A stretch of DNA of 43,837 bases. Origin: Rhizobium sullae. GTDB taxonomy: Bacteria > Pseudomonadota > Alphaproteobacteria > Rhizobiales > Rhizobiaceae. Both the position numbers and the translations under genes were made by a program. The notes below the pieces were generated by a model that was not told where the DNA came from, did not search any database, and was given only the letters and a program-made list of their open reading frames with translations. The stretch lies in NCBI RefSeq assembly GCF_900169785.1, contig NZ_FWER01000061.1, positions 39,266 to 83,102 on the forward strand, written 5' to 3'. Positions 1 to 7,808 of this stretch are shown piece after piece (the stretch's first letter is position 1; every line of letters begins with the position of its first letter).

Positions 1-1276
1 GGTTGCTGAGGAACTCGTAGAGGATGGATGTGGCGATCTCGAAATCGGCGATCTCCATCGCCTCTTGCGGATTGTGCGACCCGTTGCGGTTGCGGATGAA
101 AATCATGCCGGATGGAATGCCGGCTTCGGAGAACACGGCCGCATCGTGGCCGCCGCCTGAGGGAACGAGCGCGGGTTCGAGGCCTAGCGCTTCCGCCGCA
201 CGGGAGAGCTGACCGATCAGCGGTTTGCTGCAGAGCGCGGGGCTGGTCCAATGCGCTTTGCCGAGATCGAAGCGGACATTGCGTTCGCGCTCGATCCGCT
301 CGACATGCCTGCGCACCAGACCATGCATGATTTCGAGCATCTCGCGATCCTGGCTGCGGATGTCGAGACTGAACTCGACGCTATCCGGGATACGGGAAAG
401 GGCATGTTTTTGCTGGTCGGTCGAGACCATGCCGCTTGTCACCACAAGATCGCGGCCTTTGGCGACGAAATCGTGCCAGGTGGCATCGAGGATATGGAGC
501 AGTTCCGCCATCGCGAGTACAGGATCGTGCCGATAGGCGAGCGGAACGGCGCCCGAATGACCCGCCTCACCGAAACAGGCGATCTTCTTGTAGCGGAAAT
601 TGCCCCGGATGCCGGAGACGATCGCCGCCGGAAGATTGCGCTCGATCAGCACCGGCCCCTGTTCGATATGGACTTCGAGATAGGCTTTGACGGCATTGTG
701 ATCCAGTAGAGGTTTGCCCGTCCGCACATCGGTCATGTCGATGCCGATAGCTTCCATATGGGTGTCGAGCGTTCTGCCGTCCGTTTTGTGGAGGGCGGCA
801 AGTTCCGTTTCGCACAGCGCGCCGAGCAGCGCCTTGGAGCCGATATAACAGGGGCCGAACCAGGCGCTTTCCTCACCGCGCATGGCGATGACCTTGACCG
901 GCTCCGCGAAGCTGACGCCTGCACACTTTGCCCGGATGAGGCATAAAAGTCCGGCGAGCACGCCCGCCAGGCCGTCAAAATTGCCGCCGCGCGGAACGCT
1001 GTCGACGTGCGAACCGGTTAGGATGTAGCGCTCAGCATCCTGATGCTCGGGCAGTGAGAACACGACGTTGCGCCCGGCATCCCAATGGGCGGTGAGCCCT
1101 TCCGAGCGGGCGAAGTCGATCAGGAATTCGAGCGTCTCCGTTTCGATTGCCGAGAAGGCCGGGCGGCTGATGCCCTCGCCATCGGCGGTGCGCGCAGCGA
1201 TCTCACTGAACAATTTCGAAGTGACATCGGCGGAACCGGAAAATGCCGGTCTTTCGAGAATGACGGCATTCATCAT
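1..1276 (-). CDS. M20-family Zn-dependent amidohydrolase (N-carbamoyl amino acid hydrolase type), C-terminus cut by window edge
   Basis: Translating the minus strand from the ATG at 1276 gives 425 uninterrupted codons running off the left edge. The protein is an M20-family hydrolase of the L-carbamoylase / beta-ureidopropionase / allantoate amidohydrolase group, which removes carbamoyl groups from N-carbamoyl amino acids. The expected metal ligands are visible: His90 (TGSH), Asp101 (NFDG), Glu135-Glu136 (RGEES), His203 (VHIEQG) and His401 (GSHNPQE); the family usually ends soon after this last motif, so little is missing. The ATG overlaps the TGA of the upstream dehydrogenase gene as ATGA, implying translational coupling; a second in-frame ATG follows directly. 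Beside a dihydroorotate dehydrogenase, N-carbamoyl-aspartate (ureidosuccinase activity) or N-carbamoyl-beta-alanine are plausible substrates, but the sequence does not decide between them. Confidence 0.88.
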   Translation of the reverse strand, partial: MMNAVILERPAFSGSADVTSKLFSEIAARTADGEGISRPAFSAIETETLEFLIDFARSEGLTAHWDAGRNVVFSLPEHQDAERYILTGSHVDSVPRGGNFDGLAGVLAGLLCLIRAKCAGVSFAEPVKVIAMRGEESAWFGPCYIGSKALLGALCETELAALHKTDGRTLDTHMEAIGIDMTDVRTGKPLLDHNAVKAYLEVHIEQGPVLIERNLPAAIVSGIRGNFRYKKIACFGEAGHSGAVPLAYRHDPVLAMAELLHILDATWHDFVAKGRDLVVTSGMVSTDQQKHALSRIPDSVEFSLDIRSQDREMLEIMHGLVRRHVERIERERNVRFDLGKAHWTSPALCSKPLIGQLSRAAEALGLEPALVPSGGGHDAAVFSEAGIPSGMIFIRNRNGSHNPQEAMEIADFEIATSILYEFLSN

Positions 1277-2208
1277 GCGTACTCCGCAATTGCGATGGCT
1301 TCATCGGCGACGTCGACCGTGCCGATCAGCGCGTTGACGGTGGAAAGGCCGCGCTCGGCAAGTTTCCGATCGAGCTCGCGAATGAGGCGCGGCATGGTGG
1401 TGGGGCTGATGAATGTGGCGGTGCCGACCTGCACGGCGCGGGCGCCGGCGATCAGGTATTCGAGCACGTCGTCGATCGTGGCGATGCCGCCGCAGCCGAT
1501 GACCGGAATGGAGACGGCGCGGGCGCATTGATAGGTCATGCGCATCGTAATCGGTTTCAGAGCCGGGCCGGAAAGCCCGCCCATGATATTGCCGAGCCTG
1601 ACGCGGCCGGTGCTGCTGTCAATCGCCATCGCGAGCATGGTGTTGGCGGTGACCAGCGCATCGGCGCCGGCTTCTTCGGCGGCAAGTGCCACCTCCACCA
1701 CTTCACCGGTATTGGGTGAGAGCTTGGCCCAGAGCGGCAGACCGGTGGCCGAGCGCATGCGGCGGATTACGTCGGCCGTCGCACCTGGCTTCATGGCGAA
1801 CGCTTTGCCGTCGTCCTCAATGTTCGGGCAGGAGATGTTGACCTCGATCGCCGCCACGCCCGGCACGCTTACCTCTTCGGCGAAACGGGCAAACTCGTCG
1901 GCCGTACTGGCGGAGATGCTGATCACGAGTGGCGCGTCATAGTCCCGGTAGAAGGGCACGGTGTTCTTCAGGAACCATTCGGCACCCTTGCTCGGAATGC
2001 CGATCGAATTCAGCATCGCGCCGTTGACCTCGCAGACGCGAGGAACGGGGTTGCCCGCCCGTTTGCCGCGGGTGATCGTCTTCGTCACATGCGCGCCGAT
2101 GCAATCGAGATCGAAGACTTCGGCCAGCTCCTCCGAGAAGGTGCCGGAAGCAGGCATGATCGGGTTCTTCAGCGTCAGCGCGCCGATCCGGGTGGTGAGG
2201 TCCGCCAT
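1273..2208 (-). CDS. pyrD: dihydroorotate dehydrogenase, class 1B catalytic subunit
   Basis: A 311-residue FMN-dependent TIM-barrel enzyme that interconverts dihydroorotate and orotate. Class 1 is shown by a cysteine as catalytic base in NISCPN (Cys127); class 2 enzymes use serine. Residues matching known orotate contacts of the Lactococcus enzymes are in place: Lys43, Asn67 in LNSIG, Asn124, Asn129 and the NT pair at 179-180. The C-terminal half (GGLSGPALKP, then IPVIGCGGI) closely follows the 1B pattern. The ATG at 2208 overlaps the TGA of the upstream pyrK-like gene by one base; a GTG sits one codon earlier. Alphaproteobacteria usually make pyrimidines with the membrane class 2 enzyme, so this is probably an accessory copy, perhaps used in the orotate-reducing direction. 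Pairing with the PyrK-like gene upstream supports class 1B. Confidence 0.9.
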   Translation of the reverse strand: MADLTTRIGALTLKNPIMPASGTFSEELAEVFDLDCIGAHVTKTITRGKRAGNPVPRVCEVNGAMLNSIGIPSKGAEWFLKNTVPFYRDYDAPLVISISASTADEFARFAEEVSVPGVAAIEVNISCPNIEDDGKAFAMKPGATADVIRRMRSATGLPLWAKLSPNTGEVVEVALAAEEAGADALVTANTMLAMAIDSSTGRVRLGNIMGGLSGPALKPITMRMTYQCARAVSIPVIGCGGIATIDDVLEYLIAGARAVQVGTATFISPTTMPRLIRELDRKLAERGLSTVNALIGTVDVADEAIAIAEYA

Positions 2209-3056
2209 CACAGCACGTCCTGAAGATCGAAGACCGGTCCTTCGCGGCAGACCCTGAGGTTCACCGCGCCATCATCGCGCCGGAAGGGCCGGACGCAGGC
2301 CTGGCACATACCGATGCCGCAGGCCATGTGCTGTTCGAGCGCCACCTGTCCACCGATGCCGTGGCGGGCGCCGATCTCCTGTAGCATACGCAAAAGGCGG
2401 GCCGAGCCGCAGGTGAAGAAGGCATCGATGCCGCGGCTGCGAATCAGGCTCTCGATCAGCGGCGTCAGACTCTCGACATCGGAATTTCCTTCCGCATCCG
2501 TGACGGTGATGACCTCAGCGCCGAAGGAGCGGAAGAGGTCGGTCGACATCAGGAGATCGGGCGAGCGGGCGCTGGAGATCGCCGTCAGCGGCCGCCCGAG
2601 ACGGGCGCATTCCAGTGCGAGCGGCGCCAGCGTTGCTAGCCCGACGCCGCGGGCAAGCAGCAGCGACCGGTGCCATGCGGGCCTGATCTCGAACCCTCGT
2701 CCAAGCGGACCGACGATATTGAGAACGTCACCGGCTTTGCGGCCTGCCAGTGAGCCCGTGCCTGCGCCCGCGACCTTGTAGAGGAACGCAAGTTCACACT
2801 TTGCGCGGTCATAGGAATAGATACTCATCGGCCGGCGCAGATAGGGTTGAAAACGATCGGTCTGCGGGCAGAGCAGGTGGAAGAACTGTCCCGGCTTGCA
2901 ATCCAGCACCGAACGCGGCACCGAGAGCACAAGCAGGCGATACTGGCCGTTCACCCATTCATGCGCTTTGACCAGGCACTCCACCTCGTGGATGGAAGGG
3001 CGCCTGGGAGCGGAGTTGGCAACGGAATCAGGAATGACGCAAGGGCTTGCTGGCAT
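2208..3056 (-). CDS. pyrK: PyrK-like FAD/[2Fe-2S] electron-transfer subunit of class 1B dihydroorotate dehydrogenase
   Basis: A 282-residue ferredoxin-reductase-type protein. The FAD-binding motif RRPMSIY is at residues 74-80, a nucleotide-binding region follows, and the C-terminus carries the PyrK [2Fe-2S] cysteines Cys246, Cys251, Cys254 and Cys270 in the pattern C-G-I-G-M-C-Q-A-C then C-R-E-G. In known class 1B enzymes this subunit passes electrons between NAD(H) and the FMN subunit, which is the next gene and overlaps it. The first 20 or so residues are an extension with no clear match, so the start is uncertain: ATG at 3056 is given, a TTG at 3074 is also in frame, and a start further inside is possible. 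It is the first large gene of the minus-strand operon reading out of the operator region near 3290. Confidence 0.85.
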   Translation of the reverse strand: MPASPCVIPDSVANSAPRRPSIHEVECLVKAHEWVNGQYRLLVLSVPRSVLDCKPGQFFHLLCPQTDRFQPYLRRPMSIYSYDRAKCELAFLYKVAGAGTGSLAGRKAGDVLNIVGPLGRGFEIRPAWHRSLLLARGVGLATLAPLALECARLGRPLTAISSARSPDLLMSTDLFRSFGAEVITVTDAEGNSDVESLTPLIESLIRSRGIDAFFTCGSARLLRMLQEIGARHGIGGQVALEQHMACGIGMCQACVRPFRRDDGAVNLRVCREGPVFDLQDVL

Positions 3057-3184
3057 GACAGTGTCCGGAATCAAGAAAAGAATGCCCTTTCGGCGGATTG
3101 GCCGCCGGTCGGATCTAAATGTCGGTGAGATGCGACTTCGGGCTTCAGCACATCGCTGAGGCCGTCGCGCGGCCTTCGCGACGA

Positions 3185-3217
3185 TCAGCGTCGGAGAGGG
3201 CGGCGGTCGGACGTCAT
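3185..3217 (-). CDS. possible 10-residue Arg-rich leader peptide
   Basis: A minus-strand ATG at 3215-3217 opens a 10-codon frame, MTSDRRPLRR, ending in TGA. A good Shine-Dalgarno GGGAG (3224-3228) lies 6 bases upstream. The frame lies in the leader of the pyrK operon, downstream of a TTGACA-like -35. The RNA after it can fold in mutually exclusive ways: CGTCGCG can pair with CGCGACG, or GGCCG with CGGCC, the two sharing bases. This arrangement resembles an attenuation leader. Expression is not shown, and such short frames occur by chance. Confidence 0.3.
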   Translation of the reverse strand: MTSDRRPLRR

Positions 3218-3251
3218 AGGGTGCTCCCTGCGTTCGGGGTCCAAAAACAGA

Positions 3252-3280
3252 GCCTATGGTGGAAATGCAAAAGCTGTCAA
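3252..3280 (-). promoter_or_regulatory. candidate promoter of the pyrK-pyrD-carbamoylase operon
   Basis: On the minus strand a perfect TTGACA (3275-3280) is followed, after 16-17 bases, by a weak -10 (CATAGG or ATAGGC, about 3252-3258). The -35 lies five bases from the edge of the dyad at 3285-3302, so a bound regulator would sit right behind polymerase, a position compatible with activation or repression. Inferred from sequence only. Confidence 0.4.
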
Positions 3281-3284
3281 GACG

Positions 3285-3302
3285 ATTCTCAAAAATGAGA
3301 AT
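3285..3302. promoter_or_regulatory. dyad operator, type 1: ATTCTCA-N4-TGAGAAT
   Basis: A perfect inverted repeat, ATTCTCA (3285-3291), spacer AAAA, TGAGAAT (3296-3302), lies between the divergent pyrK operon and the XRE regulator gene. A second dyad with the same arm core and the same 4-base spacer is at 4333-4352, just after the regulator gene and before the transporter operon. The shared TCTCA-N4-TGAGA core marks this as the probable binding site of the XRE protein encoded between the two copies. Confidence 0.7.
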
Positions 3303-3390
3303 TTTTACTTAAAACTATCTTCGTTGCGATTTTTCCATTTTTTGTTTAAAGAGTCGAAGATTTAACAACAGGATGACGGGAGGAATCACC

Positions 3391-4287
3391 TTGGACTTCA
3401 TGAGTTCCACACAGGATGTCGGGCGTCGCCTTCGCGCATTCCGCATGGGGGCGGGGCTTACACCGGAGGAGCTCGCCGCCAAGGCCGGCGTTTCGCGCGC
3501 TGCGATCTATCGCTACGAGTCCGGCAAGCCGCCAAAGGTCGACACGCTGGGCAAGATTGCCGATTTGCTCGGCGTCTCGCTGCCGACATTGCTCGGCGTC
3601 GGTGTCGAGTACATTGCGTCCGCCGTCAGTTTCTTCGAGCGGATGCGCCAGCTCGAAGAGGATGTCGACCAGATCACTGTGATGTTCGGGCCGATCTCCT
3701 ATCTGTTGACCACTGACCGTTATGACGAACTGCTGCCGAAGGTTCTCGATGAGAGCATTCCGCAGGACGTTAGCGACCGGAAGACTGCGATCCGGGAGAT
3801 CGGGGCTCTGATGGATATACTGAAAGCTCGCAAGGAGACGTTCCGTAGGCGCAGCCCGAGTATCGTCAGCCTGGTTTCGGCCGCTGAACTGGAGGAATTC
3901 GGCCGGGTGGGGTTCGTCGGCGCCCACAATCACCCGGGCGTCAAATTGCTGGAACGGCAGGCGGCCGCACGTGCCGAAATCGAGAACATCGTGCACATGC
4001 TGCGCGAGCAGCCGATCGGGGTGCAGATCGGTGTGGTGATCGATTCCATGCCGGGCGCAAGCTTCCAGATCTTCAAGCGGGCGGACAGGGCGCAGGTTGC
4101 GGTCAGCCCCTTCCGGCTCGGTTCGTTCGCCAACATCCGCGTCGGCGTCGCGACCATCACTCCTGCGGCGGACGCGGTTCAACTCTATGGTAGCATCACC
4201 GATAAGCTTTGGCGGCGCAGTCTCAAGGGCGACCAAGCCGCCGATTTCATCGAAAAAACTATTCTCAAGAGACGGGCCGCCGCCTGA
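3391..4287 (+). CDS. XRE-family transcriptional regulator (type 1 of two paralogues)
   Basis: About 298 residues. An N-terminal helix-turn-helix of Cro/C1 type spans roughly residues 10-65 (RRLRAFRMGAGLTPEELAAK, then SRAAIYRYESGK as recognition segment). It is followed by a helical region and a C-terminal part around FQIFKRADRAQVAVSPFRLG that probably senses a ligand; I do not recognise that domain. A second regulator near 14.4-15.3 kb is similar along its whole length. A TTG start at 3391 is chosen because GGGAGG (3378-3383) lies 7 bases before it; ATG at 3373 or 3400 is also in frame. The gene is divergent from the pyrK operon, precedes the ABC operon and is flanked by two matching dyads, so it probably controls both operons and itself. 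Confidence 0.85.
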   Translation: MDFMSSTQDVGRRLRAFRMGAGLTPEELAAKAGVSRAAIYRYESGKPPKVDTLGKIADLLGVSLPTLLGVGVEYIASAVSFFERMRQLEEDVDQITVMFGPISYLLTTDRYDELLPKVLDESIPQDVSDRKTAIREIGALMDILKARKETFRRRSPSIVSLVSAAELEEFGRVGFVGAHNHPGVKLLERQAAARAEIENIVHMLREQPIGVQIGVVIDSMPGASFQIFKRADRAQVAVSPFRLGSFANIRVGVATITPAADAVQLYGSITDKLWRRSLKGDQAADFIEKTILKRRAAA

Positions 4288-4332
4288 CTGCTATCAGGGC
4301 GCGAGACCGCGTCTCAGAAGCAATTTTGATAC

Positions 4333-4352
4333 AAATCTCATCTTTGAGATTT
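4333..4352. promoter_or_regulatory. dyad operator, type 1: AAATCTCA-N4-TGAGATTT
   Basis: A perfect inverted repeat of 8-base arms, AAATCTCA (4333-4340) and TGAGATTT (4345-4352), with spacer TCTT. It shares the TCTCA-N4-TGAGA core with the dyad at 3285-3302. A TTGATA hexamer at 4326-4331 could be a -35, in which case the dyad would fill the space between -35 and -10 and a bound protein would block the transporter operon. Confidence 0.7.
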
Positions 4353-4472
4353 TTGTTGCGCCCATGAAAGTTTTGTGAAAGCTTGGCCTCTTTCCGGGGT
4401 CGGACAGGCGGTCGAAGGGGATTTTATCCGCTCGATAACCAATTGCTCCCCCAGCAAGGAAGGGAGTTCTTG

Positions 4473-5246
4473 GTGGCGCAGTCGGAGCGAATGATCGATA
4501 TCGCCGGTGTTCACAAGACATTCGTGGCTGACCATGGGACGGTAACGGCGCTGGAGCCGGTCAGCATTACCATCAAGGAAGGCGAGTTCATATCGATCGT
4601 CGGGCCGTCCGGCTGTGGCAAGTCCACCCTGCTGCGGCTGATTTCCGGTCTCGACCAGGCGACCGGCGGCTTGATCACGCTTGATGTTTCCGGACGCAAG
4701 CGCCCCGTGGGTTTCGTCTTCCAGGAGCCGGTGCTTTTGCCGTGGAAGACCATTATCGACAACGTCCGTTTTCCGCTCGATACTGCCGGCGTCAGCCGCG
4801 CCGAGGGGGACAGGGTCGCGCTCGATCTCATCAAGATGGTCGGGCTCGCGGGCTTCGAAAAGGCGCTGCCGCGCCAACTTTCCGGCGGCATGCGCCAGCG
4901 CGCGGCGATCGCCCGCGCGCTCTCCGACGACCCGCCAATTCTTCTGATGGACGAACCCTTCTCCGCCGTCGACCTTCTGACCCGAGACAACTTGAACGAC
5001 GAACTGCTGCGGATCTGGCAGTCGACCGGCAAGACGATCCTGCTCGTCACGCACAGCGTCGATGAAGCCGCCTACCTCGCCGATCGGGTCATGGTGATGA
5101 CGGCGCGTCCCGGCAAGCTGAAATGCGTCCACAATGTCGAGCTTGCCCGTCCGCGGGGCGAGGAGACCAAGCTTGATCCGGCCTATCACGCGCTTGTTGC
5201 TCAGCTTCGGCGGGACCTCCGGACCCCGGGCGGGGAGGGGCATTGA
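4473..5246 (+). CDS. ABC transporter ATP-binding protein (NMT1/taurine-type importer), system 1
   Basis: A 257-residue ATPase of the nitrate/sulfonate/thiamine-precursor importer class. Walker A GPSGCGKST is at residues 44-52, Q-loop Gln84 in FQEP, signature LSGGM at 136-140, Walker B with DEP ending at about 162, and switch His184. The GTG at 4473 is chosen because AAGGAAGGGAG (4456-4465) precedes it by about 7 bases; a TTG at 4470 and an ATG at 4491 are in frame. Its stop codon overlaps the ATG of the permease. It powers import with the permease(s) downstream; only one ATPase gene is present for two permease genes in this operon. Confidence 0.92.
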   Translation: MAQSERMIDIAGVHKTFVADHGTVTALEPVSITIKEGEFISIVGPSGCGKSTLLRLISGLDQATGGLITLDVSGRKRPVGFVFQEPVLLPWKTIIDNVRFPLDTAGVSRAEGDRVALDLIKMVGLAGFEKALPRQLSGGMRQRAAIARALSDDPPILLMDEPFSAVDLLTRDNLNDELLRIWQSTGKTILLVTHSVDEAAYLADRVMVMTARPGKLKCVHNVELARPRGEETKLDPAYHALVAQLRRDLRTPGGEGH

Positions 5247-6013
5247 TGAACAGGCGGTTTTCCGCGGCGGTCGATTATACGCTGGCGCTCGCCGTGCTCC
5301 TGTTCGTCTGGTGGTTCGCCACAGGTCCGATGGCCCTGCCGACCTTTCTTCTGCCTTCTCCGCTTCGGACCTGGAACGCCCTGGTCACCATCGCGCTGAC
5401 CGGCGAACTCTGGCTGCATCTCGGTTTCACGCTGCAGAATATCATCCTTGGCCTCGTCCTTGGCTGCATCGCCGGCATCGCGCTCGCCTATGTCATGACC
5501 CGCTTTCCGAAGCTTGCGGTCTGGCTCGATGGCCCGTTGGTCATCCTGCAGACGGCGCCGAAGATCGCGCTTGCGCCGCTCTTCATCGTCTGGTTCGGCT
5601 TCGGCGTGCTCTCCAAGATCATCCTGATCTTTTCGCTGGTCTTCTTTCCCGTCTTCGTCGGCGCGGCCGCCGGTTTTCGGACGCTCGATCCGAAGATGAA
5701 GGATCTTTCGAAGCTTCTCGGTCTCGGCGCAGTGCAGCGCTTTCTCCAGATCGAGCTGCCGGCGGCAATGCCGGAGATTTTCGTCGGCCTGAAAATCGGT
5801 GCGGTACAGGCGCTGGTCGGCGCGGTTCTGGCGGAGTGGATGTCCGGCAAGGTTGGGCTTGGTTACCTGATGACCTTCGCCTCGGCGACCTATAAGACGC
5901 CGCTTCTGTTTGCCGCCGTATTGATGACCGTCGTGCTCGGCCTCGTTCTGCATGTCGCGCTGACCATTCTCGAACGCCGTCTTCTCTCCTGGAAGGGTGC
6001 AAAGAATGGCTAA
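5246..6013 (+). CDS. ABC transporter permease, system 1 (first of two)
   Basis: A 255-residue integral membrane protein with about six hydrophobic helices, of the BPD_transp_1 family found with NMT1-type binding proteins. The EAA-like coupling loop lies near KLLGLGAVQRFLQIELPAAMPEI. The ATG overlaps the ATPase TGA by one base (TGATG), and the 3' end overlaps the nucleoside phosphorylase start by 8 bases, so these genes form one tightly coupled operon. A second, different permease gene stands after the binding-protein gene, so the transport channel may be a heterodimer. Confidence 0.9.
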   Translation: MNRRFSAAVDYTLALAVLLFVWWFATGPMALPTFLLPSPLRTWNALVTIALTGELWLHLGFTLQNIILGLVLGCIAGIALAYVMTRFPKLAVWLDGPLVILQTAPKIALAPLFIVWFGFGVLSKIILIFSLVFFPVFVGAAAGFRTLDPKMKDLSKLLGLGAVQRFLQIELPAAMPEIFVGLKIGAVQALVGAVLAEWMSGKVGLGYLMTFASATYKTPLLFAAVLMTVVLGLVLHVALTILERRLLSWKGAKNG

Positions 6014-6803
6014 GACCAGCGCTGCCTTTCCCTGGAAAAACGGCCGCCCGCCGCATCTCCCCTGCGGCCCCGGCGACATCGCCGAGAACGTGCTGACACC
6101 CGGCGATCCGGATCGCGTCTGGCTGCTCGCCGACATGCTGGAAGACGTCACGGATTTTGGTCGCAAGCGCGAATTCGCCGTCATCACCGGCACATATGAA
6201 GGCAAGCGGCTGACGATCTGTTCGACAGGCATCGGCGGTCCGTCGACCGAAATCACACTCGTGGAACTCGCCATGCTTGGCGCCAAACGCGTCGTGAGGA
6301 TCGGCGGCATGTCCGCGCTCGTCGCGGAATACACGGTCGGCAGCTTCATTGCGGTCGACAAGGCCATCGGCGATACGGGCACCGCTCGAACCTACCGCGC
6401 AGCTGGGGGCGAGGCGAAGGCGTCGCCGCAGATAACCCAGGGCCTCATAACCGCAGCGGCCGAGCTCGGCCTCACCTGCCGGCCGGGCATGGTCGCTTCG
6501 ACCGACAGCTATTACCTCGGCCAGGACCGCCGCTACCGCCCGGCCGACGGCGGCACGGACGTCTCCGGCAATTTCATCGACCGCTTCCAGGCTCAAGGCG
6601 CCATCGGCGTCGAGATGGAAAGCGAAATCACTCTGACCGTCGGCGGGGCGATCGGCCTCGAAACCGGCTGCCTACTTGGTGTTCATGGAAATCGTGCCAC
6701 CGACGATTGGCTCGACGACTATGAGGCAACCCAGCGAAACCTTCTGCGCATTGCAGGAAGGGCATTTTCCTCCACAGAATGGGAACTCAGGAGCCAACCA
6801 TGA
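6006..6803 (+). CDS. nucleoside phosphorylase, uridine-phosphorylase-like
   Basis: A 265-residue PNP/UDP-family enzyme; such enzymes split a nucleoside with phosphate into base and ribose-1-phosphate. Seen: GDPDR (33-37), the phosphate loop TGIGGPSTE (74-82), and EMES (203-206), which binds the ribose. Gln173 and Arg175 in LGQDRR match the uracil-contacting Gln/Arg pair of E. coli Udp, favouring a pyrimidine base. Odd: the usual R-x-G-T-T-G segment is RIGGMSAL (98-105), lacking the phosphate-contacting threonine. The ATG at 6006 overlaps the permease end, and the stop overlaps the start of the binding-protein gene as ATGA. A phosphopentomutase at the end of the operon could convert the ribose-1-phosphate. 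An unusual nucleoside such as orotidine is possible. Confidence 0.85.
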   Translation: MAKTSAAFPWKNGRPPHLPCGPGDIAENVLTPGDPDRVWLLADMLEDVTDFGRKREFAVITGTYEGKRLTICSTGIGGPSTEITLVELAMLGAKRVVRIGGMSALVAEYTVGSFIAVDKAIGDTGTARTYRAAGGEAKASPQITQGLITAAAELGLTCRPGMVASTDSYYLGQDRRYRPADGGTDVSGNFIDRFQAQGAIGVEMESEITLTVGGAIGLETGCLLGVHGNRATDDWLDDYEATQRNLLRIAGRAFSSTEWELRSQP

Positions 6804-7804
6804 TCCAGTTTCGCGTGACAACTGCAGCAAGCCTGCTCGCCTCGCTCACCTCGCCTCTCTTCGCCTCGATCACTGAGGCGGCCGACACGGTCGTGTTGCA
6901 AATCGACGGCGCTGCCGCTCCCTTCTATGCGCCGCTCTATGCCGGCGTCGACAAGGGGATCTTCGAGAAGAACGGCATCGAAGTCGAATTCATCTATGCG
7001 GCTGCCGCCGATATCCTGACGAATATCGCCGCCGGCAATGTCGACTTCGGTTTCCCGAACGGTGACGCGGTGGTTGCCGCCGCCGCCAACGGCCTGCCGG
7101 TCAAGGTCGTCCACACGACCTATCAGCGCGGCATCGGCGCGCTTCTCGCCAAGGCAGACAGGGGCATCAAGGCCTACAAGGACCTGAAGGGAAAGAAGAT
7201 CGCCGTCACCAGCCTTGCAAGCCCGAACTATCTTCAGCTGCAGGTCGGCTTGAAGCAGGCTGGCCTGAGCCTCGATGACGTCAGCGTCGAAGTCGTCGCA
7301 ACCGGCGCCATCGTCCAGTCGCTGCAGGCCGGCCAGGTCGATGCAATCGTCTTCTCGGAACTTCGCAAGTACAATCTCGAAGCCGACGGCACGAAGGTCA
7401 CGATGATCCTGTCGAACGATTTCCTGCCGTCCTTCGGCAACGTCGTCGTAACCAGCGACACGAAGCTCTCGGCAAACCCGGACCTCGTGAAGCGCTTCAC
7501 GACTGCGGTCACCCAGTCCTATGAATGGGTGATCGACGGACATATCGGCGACGCGCTCGATATCTCGCTCGAAAAATACACGCCCACCTGGCCGAAGGAC
7601 CAGAAGGGCATCTTGACGACCGCCTTCGAACAGACCTTCGTGCCGTCCGTCTGGCAGAGCGCGCTCACCAAGCAGAAGGGCCTCGGCGCTGCCGACTTCG
7701 CCGCCTGGCAGAAGAACGCCGACATCCTTGCGCAGTACAAGGTGATCGATAGCGCTCCCAAGGCGGCCGACTTCGTCGTCGATCCGTCCACCATCGGGAA
7801 GTAA
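6800..7804 (+). CDS. NMT1/THI5-like ABC substrate-binding protein, system 1
   Basis: A 334-residue periplasmic protein with an N-terminal signal peptide (about 28 residues, hydrophobic core AASLLASLTSPLFAS, likely cut near TEA-AD). The mature part matches the NMT1/THI5 fold: PFYAPLYAGVDKGIFEKNGI, then NVDFGFPNGDAVVAA and DLKGKKIAVTS. Known relatives carry pyrimidine thiamine precursors, riboflavin, sulfonates or nitrate. Encoded between a uridine-phosphorylase-like enzyme and a phosphopentomutase, a pyrimidine or nucleoside ligand is the natural guess. The ATG is set by the ATGA overlap with the upstream gene and by CAGGAG 6 bases before it. Confidence 0.9.
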   Translation: MIQFRVTTAASLLASLTSPLFASITEAADTVVLQIDGAAAPFYAPLYAGVDKGIFEKNGIEVEFIYAAAADILTNIAAGNVDFGFPNGDAVVAAAANGLPVKVVHTTYQRGIGALLAKADRGIKAYKDLKGKKIAVTSLASPNYLQLQVGLKQAGLSLDDVSVEVVATGAIVQSLQAGQVDAIVFSELRKYNLEADGTKVTMILSNDFLPSFGNVVVTSDTKLSANPDLVKRFTTAVTQSYEWVIDGHIGDALDISLEKYTPTWPKDQKGILTTAFEQTFVPSVWQSALTKQKGLGAADFAAWQKNADILAQYKVIDSAPKAADFVVDPSTIGK

Positions 7805-7808
7805 GCGC

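Larger units (their letters stand above)
3057..3390. other. intergenic region between divergent pyrK operon and XRE regulator
   Basis: This stretch holds the type 1 operator, the candidate minus-strand promoter and the small leader frame. The part next to the regulator (about 3300-3370) is strikingly AT-rich compared with the flanking genes, as expected of a control region. No larger gene was found in it. Confidence 0.8.
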
